64,000 bases of DNA, taken from contig NZ_CP114287.1 of the NCBI RefSeq assembly GCF_027111295.1, positions 5,394,001 to 5,458,000 of the forward strand, written 5' to 3'. Source of the DNA: Flavobacterium gelatinilyticum. Lineage in GTDB: Bacteria; Bacteroidota; Bacteroidia; Flavobacteriales; Flavobacteriaceae. The first letter of the stretch is position 1. The number at the start of each line of letters is the position of its first letter. The position numbers and the translations under genes are program-made. Below are positions 54,955-64,000 of the stretch, one piece after another. Under the pieces are notes generated by a model that saw only the letters and a program-made list of their open reading frames with translations, searched no databases and was not told where the DNA came from.

Positions 54955-56316
54955 ATGAATGTAGTTGCAATTTTTGATATTGGAAAAACAAACAAAAAGG
55001 TTTTTTTATTCAATGAAAATTATAAAATCGTTTGGGAGAAATCAGTAAATTTTCAGGAAACAACTGATGAAGACGGTTTTCCCTGCGAAGATATAAACCT
55101 GCTTAAAAACTGGATTTTTGAGAGGCTGGATGAAATTAAAAACCAAACCGATTATGTTTTAAAAGCTATCAATTTCAGTACTTACGGTGCGAGTTTTGTC
55201 TACATTGATAAAGAAGGAAAAGTACTGACTCCTCTGTATAATTATTTAAAAAGTTATCCCGAAGATCTAAAAACTGACTTCTATAAAAAATACAAAGGTG
55301 AAGAATCTTTTGCCGTAAAAACGGCCTCTCCTGTTTTAGGAAGCTTAAATTCCGGAATGCAGATTTACCGTTTAAAAGAAGAAAAACCGGATCTGTTCGA
55401 AAAGGTAAAATACTGTTTACATCTGCCTCAGTTTTTGAGTTATCTATTAACAAATGAGGCTTATACAGATATTACAAGCGTGGGCTGTCATACCAATTTG
55501 TGGAATTTCAAAAAAATGAAATACCATAAATGGCTTAAGAACGAAGGTATTTCAGCAAAAATTCCGCCATTTCACTTCGGAAAAGATGTGATCAAAAACG
55601 CAGACGGACTTTCTGTCGGGGCAGGACTTCACGATAGTTCATCGGCTATTATTCCGTATACGATAAACTTTACCGAACCTTTTGTTTTATTGTCAACCGG
55701 AACCTGGAGTATTTCTCTGAATCCATTCAATAATAAACCATTGACTTTTGAAGAACTGGAAAACGATTGTTTGTGTTATATGCAGTACACCGAAAAACCG
55801 GTAAAAGCAGCAAGGCTTTTTGCAGGAAACGAACACGAGGTTCAGACCAAACGACTGGCAGAACATTTTAATGTCCCGGTAGATACTTACAAAGAAGTTT
55901 ATTTTGATAAAATCGTTGTTTCAAATTTAAGAGCTTTAAATTTTCAGATAATATATCCTAAAAGGTATAATTATGATATTCTGAAAGAATGTCCTTTTCA
56001 AAAAAGAGATCTGGAAAGTTTTAAGGATTACGAAACGGCCTATCATCAATTAATGCTGGATTTGGTCGAACAACAAGTTTTTTCAACTAATTTAGTCATT
56101 CATAACAGTCCCGTTAAGAAAATTTTTGTTGACGGAGGTTTCAGCAAGAATTCAATTTATATGAATTTATTAGCCGAGGCCTTTCCGGATGTTGAGGTTT
56201 ATGCCGCTTCGATGGCGCAGGCGAGTGCATTAGGTGCTGCACTGGCAATCCATCAAAACTGGAATCCTAAACCAATCCAGAATGACTTAATTGATTTGAA
56301 ATTTTACAAGCATTAA
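54955..56316 (+). CDS. FGGY-family carbohydrate kinase, probable rhamnulokinase
   Basis: The 453-residue two-domain kinase has N-terminal phosphate motif FDIGKTNKKVFLF, catalytic-side TDITSVGCHTNLW, GTWSISLNPFN and C-terminal FVDGGFSKNSIYMNLLAEAFP with EVYAASMAQASALGAAL. These are FGGY motifs. Its place between rhaI and the Lut genes suggests phosphorylation of L-rhamnulose, the step otherwise missing from this cluster. FGGY substrates are hard to tell apart by sequence. Confidence 0.85.
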   Translation: MNVVAIFDIGKTNKKVFLFNENYKIVWEKSVNFQETTDEDGFPCEDINLLKNWIFERLDEIKNQTDYVLKAINFSTYGASFVYIDKEGKVLTPLYNYLKSYPEDLKTDFYKKYKGEESFAVKTASPVLGSLNSGMQIYRLKEEKPDLFEKVKYCLHLPQFLSYLLTNEAYTDITSVGCHTNLWNFKKMKYHKWLKNEGISAKIPPFHFGKDVIKNADGLSVGAGLHDSSSAIIPYTINFTEPFVLLSTGTWSISLNPFNNKPLTFEELENDCLCYMQYTEKPVKAARLFAGNEHEVQTKRLAEHFNVPVDTYKEVYFDKIVVSNLRALNFQIIYPKRYNYDILKECPFQKRDLESFKDYETAYHQLMLDLVEQQVFSTNLVIHNSPVKKIFVDGGFSKNSIYMNLLAEAFPDVEVYAASMAQASALGAALAIHQNWNPKPIQNDLIDLKFYKH

Positions 56317-56326
56317 AAAAATACTA

Positions 56327-56460
56327 AACACATCGAAATATAGATTTTTATTGCATAGATTGGGCTTAAAAATAAATAACACATTATTTACACATAGCTA
56401 TGTTTGTTTAAACAAGCGAAACGTATTTTTTAAGCTGTGAAATCTATATTTCTATGTGTT
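56327..56460. repeat. 134 bp intergenic inverted-repeat element (copy B)
   Basis: Left arm AACACATCGAAATATAGATT region (56327-56347) and right arm AATCTATATTTCTATGTGTT region (56440-56460) pair over 21 bases with one mismatch. Total length nearly equals copy A at 30732-30866 and internal stretches are shared. It fills the gap between the kinase and lutA. Confidence 0.85.
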
Positions 56461-56479
56461 AAAACTAAAATAAATAAGA

Positions 56480-57220
56480 ATGAAAATCGGACTTTTTATA
56501 CCGTGTTATGTCGATCAGTTTTACCCTAAAGTGGGTATTGCGACATACGAACTTTTGCAGAAGTTAGGCTGCGAAGTTGAGTTTCCGATGGGGCAGACCT
56601 GCTGCGGCCAGCCAATGGCAAACAGCGGTTACGCACATTTAACAAAAGGCTGTGACAAAAATTTCATAGCCAATTTTACAGGATTCGATTATATTGTCTG
56701 TCCTTCGGGAAGTTGTGTTTTGCATGTAAAAGACCACTTACACGACGAAAATCAGGAAGAAAAAGCAGAAAAAATCCGAAACACAGTTTACGAACTTACC
56801 GAGTTCATTACTGATGTTTTAAAAATCGACCACATTAACGGAACTTTCCCTTTTAGAGTGGGAATGCACGTAAGCTGCCACGGACAAAGAGGATTAAAGC
56901 TTTCGCAGATGTCGGAATTAAATGCACCTTTTTTCTCCAAACCTGAACAATTACTGCACAGTATCAAAGGTTTGGATTTGGTAGAGTTAACAAGAAAAGA
57001 CGAATGCTGTGGTTTTGGAGGAACATTTTGTGTAACCGAAGAAGCCATTTCGGTCAAAATGGGAAAAGACAGAATTAAAGACCATCAAAGCCATGATGTA
57101 GATTATATTACCGGCGGGGATATGTCTTGTTTAATGCATTTAGACGGCATTTTGAAAAGAGAAAAAAGCAGAATTAAAACCATTCACATAGCTGAAATAC
57201 TAAATTCACTCGAAAATTAG
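56480..57220 (+). CDS. lutA: L-lactate oxidation iron-sulfur protein LutA
   Basis: The 246-residue protein has two CCG domains: TCCGQPMANSGY in the first half and ECCGFGGTFCV in the second, the pattern of LutA/YkgE. With LutB and LutC it oxidises L-lactate to pyruvate. The RhaEW product L-lactate provides a clear link to the genes before it. Confidence 0.93.
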   Translation: MKIGLFIPCYVDQFYPKVGIATYELLQKLGCEVEFPMGQTCCGQPMANSGYAHLTKGCDKNFIANFTGFDYIVCPSGSCVLHVKDHLHDENQEEKAEKIRNTVYELTEFITDVLKIDHINGTFPFRVGMHVSCHGQRGLKLSQMSELNAPFFSKPEQLLHSIKGLDLVELTRKDECCGFGGTFCVTEEAISVKMGKDRIKDHQSHDVDYITGGDMSCLMHLDGILKREKSRIKTIHIAEILNSLEN

Positions 57221-57241
57221 AAATAAAGCTGAGTGTGCTTT

Positions 57242-57337
57242 TTAACCACAAAGCACGCAAAGAAAAACCGCAAAGTACGCTAGTTAAAAATTAGCTTTGC
57301 GAACCTTGCGCAAAAAACTTGAGATCGTTGTGGTTAA
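57242..57337. repeat. Inverted-repeat element between lutA and lutB
   Basis: TTAACCACAA (57242-57251) and TTGTGGTTAA (57328-57337) are perfect 10-base arms. Inside, GCACGCAAAG and CTTTGCGAACCTTGCGC form a second imperfect pair. It resembles a dispersed palindrome type I recall from Flavobacterium intergenic regions. Confidence 0.7.
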
Positions 57338-57385
57338 GTAAGTATCATGATAAAGATTTCAAAATTGACTTTTAAATTATAGAAA

Positions 57386-58789
57386 ATGTCATCAGAAAAA
57401 ATAATACAGCACAGCGAAGCCGCGGCACGTTTTAACAAAGACGTGGAACGAGTAAATTGGCATGATGAAACACTTTGGTTTGTTCGTGCCAAAAGAGACA
57501 AATCGGCGCATCAGATCGACGATTGGGAACTGCTTCGCGAGACTGCTTCCAAAATAAAAATGAATGTGCTCTCTAATATTCACGATTATTTAGTTGAATT
57601 TGAGGCCAACGCCCAGAAAAACGGCATCATTGTACACTGGGCTGCAGATGCAAAAGAACACAACGAAATAGTACATTCAATTCTGGCAAAACACGATGTA
57701 AAGCAAATGGTGAAATCAAAATCGATGCTTACAGAAGAATGCCATTTAAACGATTATTTAGCAGATAAAGGCATTGAAGTAATCGATTCGGATTTAGGAG
57801 AATACATTGTACAACTTCGTAAAGAACCGCCAAGCCATATTGTACTTCCGGCGATTCACCTTAAAAAAGAAGACGTAAGTGAAACTTTTCACGAACATTT
57901 AGGAACTGAAAAAGGCAATTTTAATCCGCAGTATTTAACAGAATCAGCACGTCATAGTTTACGAAATACCTTTCTGACCAGAAAAGCAGCTTTAACAGGA
58001 GTTAATTTTGCTGTGGCAGAAACCGGAGAATTTGTAGTTTGCACCAACGAAGGAAATGCCGATATGGGCGCGCACTTAGCTGATGTTCATATTGCCTGTA
58101 TGGGATTTGAGAAATTGATTCCAAAAAGAGAACATTTAGGTGTTTTTCTTAGATTATTAGCAAGAAGTGCTACAGGACAGCCAATTACGACTTTTTCGAG
58201 CCATTTTAAAAAACCAAGAGATGGAAAAGAAATGCATATCGTAATTGTAGACAACGGAAGAAGCACACAATTAGGAAGAGAAGATTTTAGAAATTCCCTT
58301 AAATGTATTCGCTGCGGTGCCTGTATGAATACCTGTCCGGTTTACAGACGAAGCGGCGGACACAGTTATCACAATGCCGTTGCCGGACCTATTGGTTCTA
58401 TTTTAGCACCAAATTTAGATATGAGCAAAAACGCCGATCTGCCTTTTGCCAGTACACTATGTGGTTCCTGTACCAATGTTTGCCCCGTAAAAATTGATAT
58501 TCACGATCAGCTGTACAAATGGCGTCAGGTTTTGGTAAAAGAAGGACACACACCATCGGCTAAAACCATTGCCATGAAAACCATGTCAGCCGTATTGGCC
58601 AACCCAACTATGTTTAACATTGCCGGAAAATCAGGAAGATTTGTAATGAAAAATATTCCCGGAATGGTAAACAATAAAATGAACAAATGGTACGACCAGC
58701 GTGAAATGCCGGACGTTCCGGAGCAATCTTTTAGAGAATGGTACAAGAAAAATTCGAGAGAATCTAAAGAAAAAAGGAATGAGCAGTAA
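57386..58789 (+). CDS. lutB: L-lactate oxidation iron-sulfur protein LutB
   Basis: The 467-residue protein has an LUD domain (about 70-300) and two 4Fe-4S motifs: CIRCGACMNTCPVYRR and CGSCTNVCPVKIDIHDQ. This is the LutB/YkgF arrangement, of usual length. The next gene overlaps it by 11 bases, indicating tight co-translation. Confidence 0.94.
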   Translation: MSSEKIIQHSEAAARFNKDVERVNWHDETLWFVRAKRDKSAHQIDDWELLRETASKIKMNVLSNIHDYLVEFEANAQKNGIIVHWAADAKEHNEIVHSILAKHDVKQMVKSKSMLTEECHLNDYLADKGIEVIDSDLGEYIVQLRKEPPSHIVLPAIHLKKEDVSETFHEHLGTEKGNFNPQYLTESARHSLRNTFLTRKAALTGVNFAVAETGEFVVCTNEGNADMGAHLADVHIACMGFEKLIPKREHLGVFLRLLARSATGQPITTFSSHFKKPRDGKEMHIVIVDNGRSTQLGREDFRNSLKCIRCGACMNTCPVYRRSGGHSYHNAVAGPIGSILAPNLDMSKNADLPFASTLCGSCTNVCPVKIDIHDQLYKWRQVLVKEGHTPSAKTIAMKTMSAVLANPTMFNIAGKSGRFVMKNIPGMVNNKMNKWYDQREMPDVPEQSFREWYKKNSRESKEKRNEQ

Positions 58790-59366
58790 AGCAGAAATTT
58801 TAAGAAAAATAAAACAAAACCAGCCGGAAATAATTTCAAACCTGCCTGATTTAAACGTTTTAGGCTCAGAACAATTTGATATTCTGGAAACCTACAAAAC
58901 GGTTTTAAAAGGTATTGGAGGAGATCCTGTGGAGGTTTCTGATTATAACGAAATAAAAGAGTATATCAAGGCCAATTATAATCTGGAAAAAAGACTTATC
59001 ACGACACTTCCGGAACTTTCTGAAATCGCTTCTTTAGATTGGAAAAACACAGATCCGCATTCGCTGCAGGATGTGGAACTAACGGTTGTAAAAGCTCATT
59101 TTGGAGTAGCAGAAAACAGCGCACTCTGGGTAACCGATGCTATTTTAGGACAACGTGTTGCCCCGTTTATTGCACAATATTTGGCCATTATTGTTCATAA
59201 AAAAGACCTTGTTGCCACCATGCAGCAAGCCTATAACAGAATCGGAAATCAGGAATATGGTTTTGGGACATTTATTGCCGGACCGTCAAAAACTGCAGAC
59301 ATTGAGCAGTCACTGGTATTAGGAGCACATGGAGCCAGAGGATTGATTGTGTTTTTATTGCCTTAA
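58779..59366 (+). CDS. lutC: L-lactate oxidation protein LutC (LUD domain)
   Basis: The 195-residue LUD-domain protein begins at ATG 58779, inside the end of lutB, with a good purine stretch AAAAAAGG upstream. Its C-terminal GTFIAGPSKTADIEQSLVLGAHGARG is the LutC signature. It completes LutABC. The frame can be read further upstream but that part lies in lutB. Confidence 0.92.
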   Translation: MSSKAEILRKIKQNQPEIISNLPDLNVLGSEQFDILETYKTVLKGIGGDPVEVSDYNEIKEYIKANYNLEKRLITTLPELSEIASLDWKNTDPHSLQDVELTVVKAHFGVAENSALWVTDAILGQRVAPFIAQYLAIIVHKKDLVATMQQAYNRIGNQEYGFGTFIAGPSKTADIEQSLVLGAHGARGLIVFLLP

Positions 59367-59399
59367 TGTCCTGTCGGGATTTTTTTCGTGGTCCGCAAT

Positions 59400-59477
59400 T
59401 TTTCTACCCATTTGTATTCCTAACGGAATAGTAATTTAGGCTAAATATTCATAGAGATTAAATATATGGGTAGAAAA
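59400..59477. repeat. Inverted repeat with TTTTCTACCCAT ends
   Basis: TTTTCTACCCAT (59400-59411) and ATGGGTAGAAAA (59466-59477) are perfect 12-base arms around 54 bases; inside, ATTCCTAACGGAAT forms a second small hairpin. The rest of the 347-base gap before the hybrid sensor gene shows no gene I support. Confidence 0.75.
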
Positions 59478-59713
59478 CCAATTAATTCCAAGTGTATTTG
59501 CATCAGAAACTACCTCTTCAATAATATCAAATTCAGGAAAAAACCTTCCAGTAAAAACAAAATATCGGTAGGCAATTGTTTGTTAAAAAAAATCATCACA
59601 GACAAAATCCTGTTAAGAACCCTCGAAAATTATCATTTCTGCATACATTTTTCTAAAATTTTCTAAAATTACCTTATAATTGTACTTTTTACCAGAATAT
59701 AAAAAGTATTATT

Positions 59714-62700
59714 TTGAAGCATTTTGTTCTAAAACTGCTGCTGCTGTTAGGTTTTTCCTCGTTAGGATATTCACAGGATTATCCCGTTAAATTTCTTGAT
59801 ATATCAGACGGCTTGTCTAATAATTCCATCATCACCATCTATCAGGATAACGAAGGGTATATGTGGTTTGGAACCTACGATGGCTTAAACCGATACGATG
59901 GCTACAACTTTAAAGTATTCAGAAACAGGATCAACGATAAAAAATCACTGCTATTTAATACGGTTTACAATATAGAAGGGGACTCCAGAAATAATATCTG
60001 GGTAGGAGGAACTAACGGAATCTGCATTTACAGCAAATCAAAAGCCTCATTTCACACGGTAGAGTATACGATTCTGGAACAAAAGCCTCAATTACTGAAA
60101 GATATAATTCATCAGATGCGTTCGGTATCAGACAATCTGGTATTGGTTGCCTCTCAAAAATTGGGACTGCTGGCTTTCGAAAACGGTTCTTTTACAGGAA
60201 AACATATTCCGTTAAAAGCATTAGGAAACCGAATCAGAGTGACCAATTATGATGCCATAGCCATTCAGGAAAACAAAGAAAAATCAGCCTGCTGGGTGTA
60301 TGTCAGAAACGTTGGCGTATGCAGTTACAACTATAAAAACAAAGATTTAGAAGTCGTATTTCCGCTTACAATTGGGGTAAAAGCCATGAAACTTGCGCTA
60401 GATGGAAACCTTTTATTAGGAACAGACGAAGGTCTTTTCCAGCTGAATACCAAAACCGGATCATTGTCGGAAAACTACTTTTTAAACAAATGCAGTGTAA
60501 CGGATATTCTGGTAGATAAAAAAGGAAAAACCTGGCTTGGAACAGATGGATGCGGTATTTTTTATATTAACAAAGACACAAAAAAAGTACTTTCCTATGG
60601 CGAACAGCTGGCAAAAAGTAATTCAGTCTGGAGCTTGTACGAAGACAAATCAGGAAACAAATGGTTTGGTTCACTACGAGGCGGTATCAGTATGCTCAGC
60701 GATACGCCCAAGTATTTTAAAAGTGTAAAATACAATGCCAAAGACCCGGCAGATAACTTTATTTTATCGTTCTGCGAAGACGAAAAAAAGAACCTCTGGG
60801 TAGGTACAGACGGTGCAGGACTGAAATATTGGGACAGAAAAAACAATACCTATATCAATTATTCCAATTCCCTTTCTAGTAATTTTATAACCGGAATAAC
60901 CCGAGATGACAATAACGATATCTGGATTTCTACCTGGGCAGGAGGCATAAACCGAATCAACAAAAAAAACAATAGTATAACCCGATATTTGTGTTACAAT
61001 ACCAATACAAAACAAACCGAAAAAAACATCTGGTTTGTTTTTAAAGACTCTAAATCAAATATCTGGGCAAGTGCAACCAATGAGGGGACACTTTATCTTT
61101 TTGACAGAAACAAAGACCATTTTGACCTTTTTGATAAGAGCATTGATAATCTGCAGTGTATGACTGAAACTTCAGACGGAAAGTTGTGGGCAGGAAATTA
61201 CACAACGCTTTTATCCATAGAAAGAGAAACCAAAAAAATCACTAAAACGGTTATAGGAAATCCGGTTAGATGTATTTATGAAGATAAAGACAAAAACCTC
61301 TGGGTAGGAACTCAGGAAGGAGGACTGCTTTTGTTTAACCGAAATAATAAAACCTTTAAAAGACTTACCATAGATGAAGGGCTTCCGTCGAATACTATTT
61401 TAAGACTGCTTGAAGACAACGAAGGTAATCTATGGATGAGCACTTACAACGGAATCTGCCGTTACGATAAAAAAAGCAAAACTTTTAGGAATTTTTCTGT
61501 AAACGACGGACTTCAGAGCAACCAGTTCAGTTTCAATGCCGGAATTAAACTCTCATCCGGAGAATTTCTTTTTGGCGGTATAAACGGTTTCAATATCTTT
61601 TTTCCAGAAGCTATAAAAGGTTTCAATCAGAAAAATAATGTATTGCTGACAGATTTTTATGTAAACAATCAGCTTATTGAAGAAAGTAAAGCCGAGATTG
61701 ATACCGATTCTGATAAAATAAAAGACGTTAGTCTCGAATACGACCAAACCACATTATCATTAGAATTTGTTGCTTTGGATTACAATAATGCCGATAAAAT
61801 CAATTATGCTTATTTTCTGGACGGCTGGGACGAACAATGGAATTATGTGGGTCAGGCCCGAAAAGCAAATTATTCAAGACTTCCGGAAGGAAAATATACC
61901 TTTAAGGTTAAAACAACCAATTTTAAAGGCGGGTGGAATAAAGAAGTCAGTTTGGTTTCTATAGAAGTTTTACCGCCTTGGTACAGAACATGGTGGGCTT
62001 ATTCTCTTTATATACTGGCCGTTGCGGGACTTTTGTTTGTGTATCTGGATTATCAGAAAAATAAAGAAAAACTAAAATACAAGGTAAAAATAGCCGAACT
62101 GGAAAGTAAAAAAGAAAAAGAGATAGCCGAAAAACAATCGTCTATGTTTACTTATATCTCACATGAATTTAGAACACCGCTTTCGCTGATTATTAATCCG
62201 TTAAAAAAAGCCGTGCAAAAAGAAAATACCGAAAACGGCTCATCGGGCAGTGATCTGGCTATTGCACATCGTAATGCCAGAAGGCTTTTGAGTCTGGTAG
62301 ATCAGCTGCTTTTATTAAGAAAAGCAGAAAACGATGCCGATTCGCTTCGTTTATCACCCATAAATGTAAATAATCTCAGTAATGAAGTATACCAATGTTT
62401 TGTAAATCAGGCCAAAGATAAAAGCATCAGTTATAATTTTACAGTTCCGGATCATGAAATTACCATTATAGGAGATTATGAAAAAGTTGAAATTTCATTA
62501 TTCAATTTAATGTCCAATGCCTTTAAATATACACCAATAGGAGGCGAAATCAATCTTACTGTAACCGAAAATGAAAATGAAGTTTTTCTTGAAATTACAG
62601 ACAGCGGCGACGGAATTGACAAAAAAGATATTGAGGTTATTTTTGAAAAATTCAAGCAGATAAATTCGAAAGTCTCTGTAGGGACCGGTTTTGGCATAGG

Positions 62701-63742
62701 ACTTTATATTGTAAAATATTTTGTCGATAAGCACAAAGGATCTGTAACCTGCAGCAGTGAAACAGGAAAAGGAAGTCGTTTTAAGCTGGCTTTCTTAAAA
62801 GGAAACAGCCATTTTGAAGATATCGAAATTACAAACGAGAAACCGCAGAGAAGCCAGTTGTTCGACGAATTGGTCCCTGAAGAAATTGATGAACCTGTAA
62901 CAACAGTTCCATTAATTTCTGAAAGCGATTTTCAGCAGACTATGTTAACAGATAAAAGAACTGTTTTAATTATCGATGATAATGCCGAAATAAGAGCTTA
63001 TTTGATCAGACTTTTTTCGGAAAACTATGTGGTTTACAGTGCCGAAAATGGAGAAGAAGGTCTGAAAATGACTAAAAAACACATGCCGGATCTGGTAATA
63101 AGTGATATTACTATGGAAGAAATGGATGGTCTGGAATTATGCCGAAAAATTAAAGAAGACAATGCTTTATCGCATATTCCGGTGATTTTATTAACGGCAT
63201 CAAAAAATCCGGAGACACATTTACAGGGAATCAATGAGGGAGCAGACGATTATATCACCAAACCTTTTGATGATGATATCCTTACTGCACGTGTTGAATC
63301 GTTATTGCGCAACAGACACAATCTGCGAACGTATTTCTTAGACAGCATTACTTTAAAAGAAAACACACAGAAGGTTCCTGTAGAATATCAGGAAATGCTG
63401 AAAAAATGTATCGAAATTGTCGAAGCCAACATTCACAAAAGAGATTTTACGATAAAAAACTTTGCGCTCGAAATGGGAATGAGTCATAGAACACTTTATA
63501 CGAAGATCAAAATTATTTCCGGACAAACCCTGAACGCTTTTATTCGTTCTGTCCGTATCAGGAGAGCTGCAATGTTGATGCTTACCGAAGACATGAACAT
63601 TACCCAGGCAAGTACCGAAGTTGGATTTGAAGACCAGAAATATTTCAGACAGCAGTTCGTAAAACTTTTTGGGATGACGCCGTCAGAATACATCAAAAAA
63701 TATAAAAGCTCCTTCAATTCTGACTTAAATATCATCAAATAG
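59714..63742 (+). CDS. Hybrid two-component system sensor-regulator (HTCS)
   Basis: This 1342-residue protein has a signal peptide (ends GYSQ). Two-component-regulator propeller repeats (about 25-690, with WFGTYDGLNRYDG, WVGGTNGI, WLGTDGCGI and similar units) precede a Y_Y_Y domain (about 695-765) and a membrane segment (about 771-790). HisKA with H817 in SHEFRTPLS, an ATPase domain, a receiver with D1131 in VISDITMEE and a C-terminal AraC helix-turn-helix follow. All active residues are intact. The start is TTG at 59714; an in-frame stop at 59654 and no ATG before the mature propeller make it necessary. HTCSs sense periplasmic oligosaccharides and activate SusCD loci; rhamnogalacturonan-derived ligands are plausible. 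Confidence 0.95.
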   Translation: MKHFVLKLLLLLGFSSLGYSQDYPVKFLDISDGLSNNSIITIYQDNEGYMWFGTYDGLNRYDGYNFKVFRNRINDKKSLLFNTVYNIEGDSRNNIWVGGTNGICIYSKSKASFHTVEYTILEQKPQLLKDIIHQMRSVSDNLVLVASQKLGLLAFENGSFTGKHIPLKALGNRIRVTNYDAIAIQENKEKSACWVYVRNVGVCSYNYKNKDLEVVFPLTIGVKAMKLALDGNLLLGTDEGLFQLNTKTGSLSENYFLNKCSVTDILVDKKGKTWLGTDGCGIFYINKDTKKVLSYGEQLAKSNSVWSLYEDKSGNKWFGSLRGGISMLSDTPKYFKSVKYNAKDPADNFILSFCEDEKKNLWVGTDGAGLKYWDRKNNTYINYSNSLSSNFITGITRDDNNDIWISTWAGGINRINKKNNSITRYLCYNTNTKQTEKNIWFVFKDSKSNIWASATNEGTLYLFDRNKDHFDLFDKSIDNLQCMTETSDGKLWAGNYTTLLSIERETKKITKTVIGNPVRCIYEDKDKNLWVGTQEGGLLLFNRNNKTFKRLTIDEGLPSNTILRLLEDNEGNLWMSTYNGICRYDKKSKTFRNFSVNDGLQSNQFSFNAGIKLSSGEFLFGGINGFNIFFPEAIKGFNQKNNVLLTDFYVNNQLIEESKAEIDTDSDKIKDVSLEYDQTTLSLEFVALDYNNADKINYAYFLDGWDEQWNYVGQARKANYSRLPEGKYTFKVKTTNFKGGWNKEVSLVSIEVLPPWYRTWWAYSLYILAVAGLLFVYLDYQKNKEKLKYKVKIAELESKKEKEIAEKQSSMFTYISHEFRTPLSLIINPLKKAVQKENTENGSSGSDLAIAHRNARRLLSLVDQLLLLRKAENDADSLRLSPINVNNLSNEVYQCFVNQAKDKSISYNFTVPDHEITIIGDYEKVEISLFNLMSNAFKYTPIGGEINLTVTENENEVFLEITDSGDGIDKKDIEVIFEKFKQINSKVSVGTGFGIGLYIVKYFVDKHKGSVTCSSETGKGSRFKLAFLKGNSHFEDIEITNEKPQRSQLFDELVPEEIDEPVTTVPLISESDFQQTMLTDKRTVLIIDDNAEIRAYLIRLFSENYVVYSAENGEEGLKMTKKHMPDLVISDITMEEMDGLELCRKIKEDNALSHIPVILLTASKNPETHLQGINEGADDYITKPFDDDILTARVESLLRNRHNLRTYFLDSITLKENTQKVPVEYQEMLKKCIEIVEANIHKRDFTIKNFALEMGMSHRTLYTKIKIISGQTLNAFIRSVRIRRAAMLMLTEDMNITQASTEVGFEDQKYFRQQFVKLFGMTPSEYIKKYKSSFNSDLNIIK

Positions 63743-64000
63743 TTAAATAAATACTATAGGACTGTTAAACATTCTGCTTCTTTTTTGAAAAAACATCATA
63801 AATCTTTTACGGAACTCAAACGTTTTAGCTGAAAAACTGGTGTTTTTTCAATATTTATGGATAATTTAAAAATATGCTGATATTTTTTAAGACTTGTTAA
63901 AATTTATTTCGAAATACTAGTTAATTGCAAATTTGACCTCCTTTTTTTTCCAATTTACCCCTCCTTAGAAGTGTGAAATAAACATTTCTTTGCAATAATA
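63743..64000. other. AT-rich spacer at the window end
   Basis: No gene is seen. The last bases hold a TTTCTTTG that loosely resembles a -7 box, so a downstream gene on the plus strand could start just past the window. This is weak. Confidence 0.3.

Noticed and set aside
59466..59666. 66-residue frame between lutC and the HTCS gene
   Set aside because: Starts inside the inverted-repeat arm at 59466, has no family likeness and no start context.

Overview
The window looks like a chromosomal segment of a Flavobacterium-type Bacteroidota. Evidence: low GC, TonB-dependent receptors with CarboxypepD_reg-like N-termini, a SusC/SusD pair, a hybrid two-component system, and promoters that fit the Bacteroidota -33 TTTG / -7 TAnnTTTG pattern. 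I found no rRNA, tRNA, CRISPR array, IS transposase or phage gene.

Layout. (1) 1-2.4 kb: a truncated amidohydrolase, an exported isochorismatase-family hydrolase and a small receiver-like protein without the phosphoacceptor Asp, then a 134-135 bp tandem repeat. (2) 2.9-9.2 kb: an iron/siderophore module with a divergent AraC regulator, a TonB receptor, a DUF4374 lipoprotein and a PepSY membrane reductase. (3) 9.3-20.5 kb: an esterase-like hydrolase facing a hexuronate operon: ExuT-like transporter, KduI, KduD, UxaC, KdgK, Eda, UxaB, UxaA. A five-copy ~110 bp tandem repeat follows, each copy carrying a terminator-like hairpin. (4) 21.1-40.7 kb: a LacI regulator and a divergent pectin utilisation locus: GH28, SusC, SusD, alpha/beta hydrolase, DUF4861, three tandem GH105 paralogues, GH43, a PL10-CE8 fusion, a second GH28 and a CE12-like acetylesterase. 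(5) 40.7-48.4 kb: an NtrC-type two-component pair, two uncharacterised small proteins, a histone-H1-like small protein, a patatin-like phospholipase with a small membrane partner, and a VOC protein. (6) 48.5-59.4 kb: L-rhamnose catabolism (GntR regulator, RhaT, fused RhaEW, RhaI, FGGY kinase) followed by LutABC L-lactate oxidation. (7) 59.7-63.7 kb: a full-length hybrid two-component regulator with a TTG start.

How it fits together. Pectin would be demethylated and cut by PL10-CE8, then imported by SusCD. The GH28, GH105, GH43 and esterase enzymes trim it to galacturonate, unsaturated uronate and rhamnose. Uronates go through UxaCBA or KduID to KDG, then KdgK and Eda to pyruvate and glyceraldehyde-3-phosphate. 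Rhamnose goes through RhaI, the kinase and RhaEW to dihydroxyacetone phosphate and L-lactate, which LutABC oxidises to pyruvate. A palindrome TGTAATCGATTACA, perfect or near-perfect, lies at the transporter, kduI, GH28 and lacI promoters, so the LacI protein probably controls both the polysaccharide locus and the monomer pathway.

The least explained material is the intergenic DNA: two tandem repeat arrays and at least eight long-range inverted-repeat elements, two of which are related copies of about 135 bp.
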